From Diphasiastrum complanatum (taxonomy: Eukaryota > Streptophyta > Lycopodiopsida > Lycopodiales > Lycopodiaceae), in assembly GCA_029204225.1 (NCBI GenBank), contig CM055104.1, positions 44,654,841 to 44,718,840 on the forward strand: a DNA stretch of 64,000 nt, written 5' to 3'. The position numbers and the translations under genes were made by a program. Positions within the stretch are counted from its first letter, which is position 1. Every line of letters starts with the position of its first letter. Under the pieces are notes generated by a model that was given only the letters and a program-made list of their open reading frames with translations, was not told the origin of the DNA and did not search any database. This document shows positions 61,019 through 64,000 of this stretch, piece by piece.

Positions 61019-63177
61019 ATGAGGAAAGGAAACGAGATGGAAAGTTCAAGTGAAAAACAGAAAATACAGGACGAAATCAAAACCGAAATGTTCTCATCTC
61101 GGGTGAACGATTCAGTTCAAGAAAAAGAAATAAGTTATTGTAATGGAAATGGTTTGCAATCGGCTGTTGGTGATGAAACCCTTGCATGCCAGATGTTTCA
61201 TTGTGAGGCTGGATTGAACGGTAATGAAACTTCTGTTTCGAGAACAGGCAAGAAAAGCGAGTGTGTTCCTTTGGGAATGGAGCTCAGGGTCCGAAGTGAA
61301 GAAGAGAGACTTAATACTGTGAACAGAAAGATAGACGCTGAAAGCGAGCTGGAGGACAATGGCATCAATAAAAGCCAATGGCAGAATGTCCATGAGGCAA
61401 GCGATTTCGTCTTCAAGAACGCGGCTGAACTATTGAAGGTGTCTAATCAAGCACATGCTGCAAGCATTGGCAATGAACTTATGGAAAAGAGTATTCATAA
61501 TGTACCGGGGAAGAAAGCAGATGTAGCTGATGTAGCTCGTAAGCTTTCTGAATATGTGGAGGCTGAAGCTATCTCTAGGGATAACCTATATGATAAAAAA
61601 ACAACTGTTATGAACGGTGGTGAGATTATGGTTAATCAGTGCCAAGCGAATAGTGATTATAGAGGAAAGGAATTAATTGAGGAAATAGAAGCTCATAAGG
61701 AACATGGGGCTGTGATTCCGATAGAGGCAGCTATGTCTCAACATCAAAGCTTTGCAGATGGTGGAACTGAAGAAAGAAACCCTGAACAGCAAGGTGTTTT
61801 CATCCACAGAAAAAGGAGTATTGCAGAAGCTGATTTAGGAGGAGTAGGAACAGAAAGGCTGAAGAAGAGCCTTAAGCCAGAAGGAGTTGATGAAGTGTCT
61901 GCTAACTCGGCTGGGAATGAAGGTCCCAATGACTGTCATACTCAGAGGCCGGAAACTGCTCCTGAAGACATCAACTTAGAAACTTCAGTTTGCAAGGAGG
62001 GCGAGAGTACTACAGTTCCTCGTGTTCCTCGCTACAAGAAAAGAAAGATTGCACTTTTTGTGGCATATTGTGGAGTAGGGTATCAAGGAATGCAGAGGAA
62101 TCCAGGCGCAGTCACTATAGAGGGTGACTTGGAAGAAGCCCTTTTCAAAGCGGGTGCCATTGCAGAATCCAACTTTGGGGACCCTTGGAAAGTTGAGTGG
62201 ATGCGGGCAGCAAGGACTGACAAAGGGGTGAGTGCAGTGGGTCAGGTTGTGTCTGGAAGATTTTTCATTGATCCCGCAGGTTTTGTGGAGAGAGTGAACT
62301 CTCATCTTCCAAGGCAAATTCACGTGCTTGGTTACAAGCGGGTAACCAATACGTTTAATGCAAAAAATCTCTGTGATAGACGCAGGTATGAGTATGTCCT
62401 GCCTGTGTTTACCTTTGATCCATCAGCCCATCTCGACCGAGAGAGTGTGAAGCAACTTGGAGGCGGGATCAAAGTCAGTATCTGCTCTGAAACCAGGCAA
62501 GGATCAGAAGGGACAGTCATCAATGAAGACTTTAAGAACGCTGCTCAAGATATCACAGAACTTTCACAAAATATTCCAGATGACGTCCTCCAAAGAGAGT
62601 CTGTAAGAGAACATTCAGAGGAAGAGCCTCAATTGGAGAATGGGATGGAAGCCGTGGACAGAACCTTGCCAAAAAGGTATCCTAAGAATCACACTCAAGC
62701 TACAGATGTTAGTAACGTTATCCTACGTGGTACAGTCCCTTTTGATCCTTCCATGGGAGAAAATGAAGTCCAACAAGAAGTTCACAGTTCTTCCCAGCAT
62801 AATGATGGTGAGAAATTTGGGTCTTTAGGTGTATCTTCCGAACCAGTGATCTTATCGAAAGAAGCTTCTGTAAAAGCTAATTTTCAGTTTGGGGAGAAAC
62901 ACCTTTCGCACTTCAATAGCATTCTCAGCCATTATGTTGGAACACACAACTTCCATAACTTCACATCCCGCATGAAGGCAGAGGATCCAAGTGCCAAAAG
63001 ATACATCGTGTCATTTGAAGCATGCAGTGTTTTCACCATTGGATGTATGGAGTTTGTAAAATGCAAAGTCGTTGGGCAAAGTTTTATGCTTCATCAGATT
63101 CGTAAAATGATTGGTCTTGCTGTTGCTATAGCACGTGGATGTGCTCCTCTATCAATCATTGAAACTGCCTTAAGAAG
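61019..63177 (+). CDS. PUS1: TruA/PUS1-family tRNA pseudouridine synthase (3' partial)
   Basis: Isomerises uridine to pseudouridine in tRNA and probably other RNAs. Residues 1-340 are a charged, low-complexity extension without a recognised domain. The TruA fold starts with RKIALFVAYCGVGYQGMQRN at about 342, then the catalytic loop RAARTDKGVSAVGQVVSG with Asp401. After NAKNLCDRRRYEYVLPVF there is an insertion of about 150 residues, then YVGTHNFHNFTSR from Tyr639 and GQSFMLHQIRKMIGLAVAIA. The first coding exon is unusually long; it ends ETALR-AG at 63,177, with donor GTATTA and phase 2. The frame runs to a stop at 63,196 only by reading into the intron. The C-terminal exons are not in the window. 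The ATG is the first in frame. Family is certain; equivalence to PUS1 rather than a sister paralogue is likely. Confidence 0.9.
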
Positions 63178-63639
63178 GTATTATTTGGACATTTGATTAT
63201 TGTTTGAACCTTGCAAAGAAACATACTACATAGACTATCTCATTGTTGGCATATTCTTTAGTCAGCTAATTTACTTGTTTTGAAGCTCCTGTTTTCTACA
63301 AGCATGATGAAAGTGAATGCTGAAAAGGGAGGAAGTTTTTAAAATGCTTGTAGTTCATTCTGCCTTTATAGAACTTTTCAGTGCAGTTTGCTGATCATTT
63401 GAAATTGATGCACCTAGTGTTGGGCGTCGATGAAATTTATGATTGTAGTTAGACTCAATAGTTTAAGGTGCACGTATTGCTTCTTACATTTCAATATAGT
63501 TCTTCGATTTAACATTTACCTATATGGTTGTTTCCATTGGTCGAATTCCCTTTTGTTGTTTTATATATTTGTACCTGATGTACTTTCGAAGGAGTAAATC
63601 CAACAGTAGGGTATAGTCAAACAAATATAATGTGGCATG

Positions 63640-64000
63640 TTTAATTGAGCATTCAAAGAAGTAGGTATAAGTCAATGGAAAGACATTTTGACATTAAGAT
63701 GTCCAACCTCATACGTTCCTCAAAGTCTATTAGGGTTTGTTCTGAGACAATATTGTCTCCTTCTTGCATCACCCGCTTCAGTCGACTGACATGAAAGACC
63801 GGATGTACCTTTGCGGATTCTGGCAAAGCCAGCTGGTAAGCAGAACTTCCAATTCTCTTGAGTATTGTGAATGGACCACAATACCTCGGGGACAACTTAG
63901 GACACTTGCCTGTGCTTAGAGTGGTAGAGTCTTCAGGAACTTTCAGAAACACCCGATCACCTTTTTGGAAGGTAACATCCCTGCAGGTGTTATCCGCATA
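63640..64000 (-). mobile_element. Ty3/Gypsy integrase C-terminus, entering from the right
   Basis: Minus-strand open frame continuing past the window edge: [37 protein letters not shown] and [20 protein letters not shown]. This is the conserved C-terminal region of Gypsy integrases, before the chromodomain position. The frame is intact over 340 bp, so it is younger than the other relics. It lies antisense in the 3' intron of PUS1. Confidence 0.9.

Noticed and set aside
61112..62523. Minus-strand frames opposite PUS1
   Set aside because: Antisense shadows of a long, conserved coding exon.

Overview
The window is nuclear DNA of a land plant. The genes are intron-rich, the introns are long and full of transposons, the intergenic DNA is AT-rich, and almost every mobile element is a plant-type Copia or Gypsy relic with tRNA-Met-type primer sites. 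Large retroelement-packed introns and the divergence of the proteins suggest a large-genome, perhaps non-seed plant. That last point is a guess.

Three host genes can be built from the sequence. (1) 221-15,584 (+): the mitochondrial inner-membrane protein LETM1, fourteen exons, 5' end outside the window, with a GC-AG intron and an out-of-frame first visible exon. (2) 34,965-43,129 (-): a four-exon gene for a 669-residue protein. It joins the RING1 and IBR zinc modules of an RBR ubiquitin ligase to the RING plus tandem-cysteine domain of an RCR (MYCBP2/PHR1-type) ligase. Both relay cysteines and the catalytic histidine are present and the RBR catalytic RING2 is absent. This is the most interesting object in the window. 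(3) 61,019-63,177 (+): a TruA/PUS1-family tRNA pseudouridine synthase with a long N-terminal extension. It is cut at its 3' end by an intron that runs out of the window and holds a Gypsy element.

The rest is mostly transposon. A near-complete but dead Copia element lies at 26,210-31,847; its LTRs carry about 92-bp tandem units with two hairpins each. Copia pieces in both orientations lie at 19.5-20.2, 32.5-32.8, 49.1-51.5, 56.9-58.0 and 59.4-60.2 kb. Gypsy pieces lie at 36.4-37.7 and 63.6-64.0 kb. There are two opposed copies of one LTR family (20.3 and 52.5 kb), LINE relics inside a LETM1 intron, a MITE with target-site duplication at 38.0-38.4 kb, a tRNA-derived SINE at 58.5 kb and a 337-bp tandem triplication at 39.3-40.3 kb.

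Two diverged copies of an unrecognised protein family (24.7-25.95 kb, broken; 45.1-47.4 kb, long open frame) form a second possible novelty. The host genes show no shared pathway. One is mitochondrial ion exchange and ribosome biology, one ubiquitin ligation, one tRNA modification.
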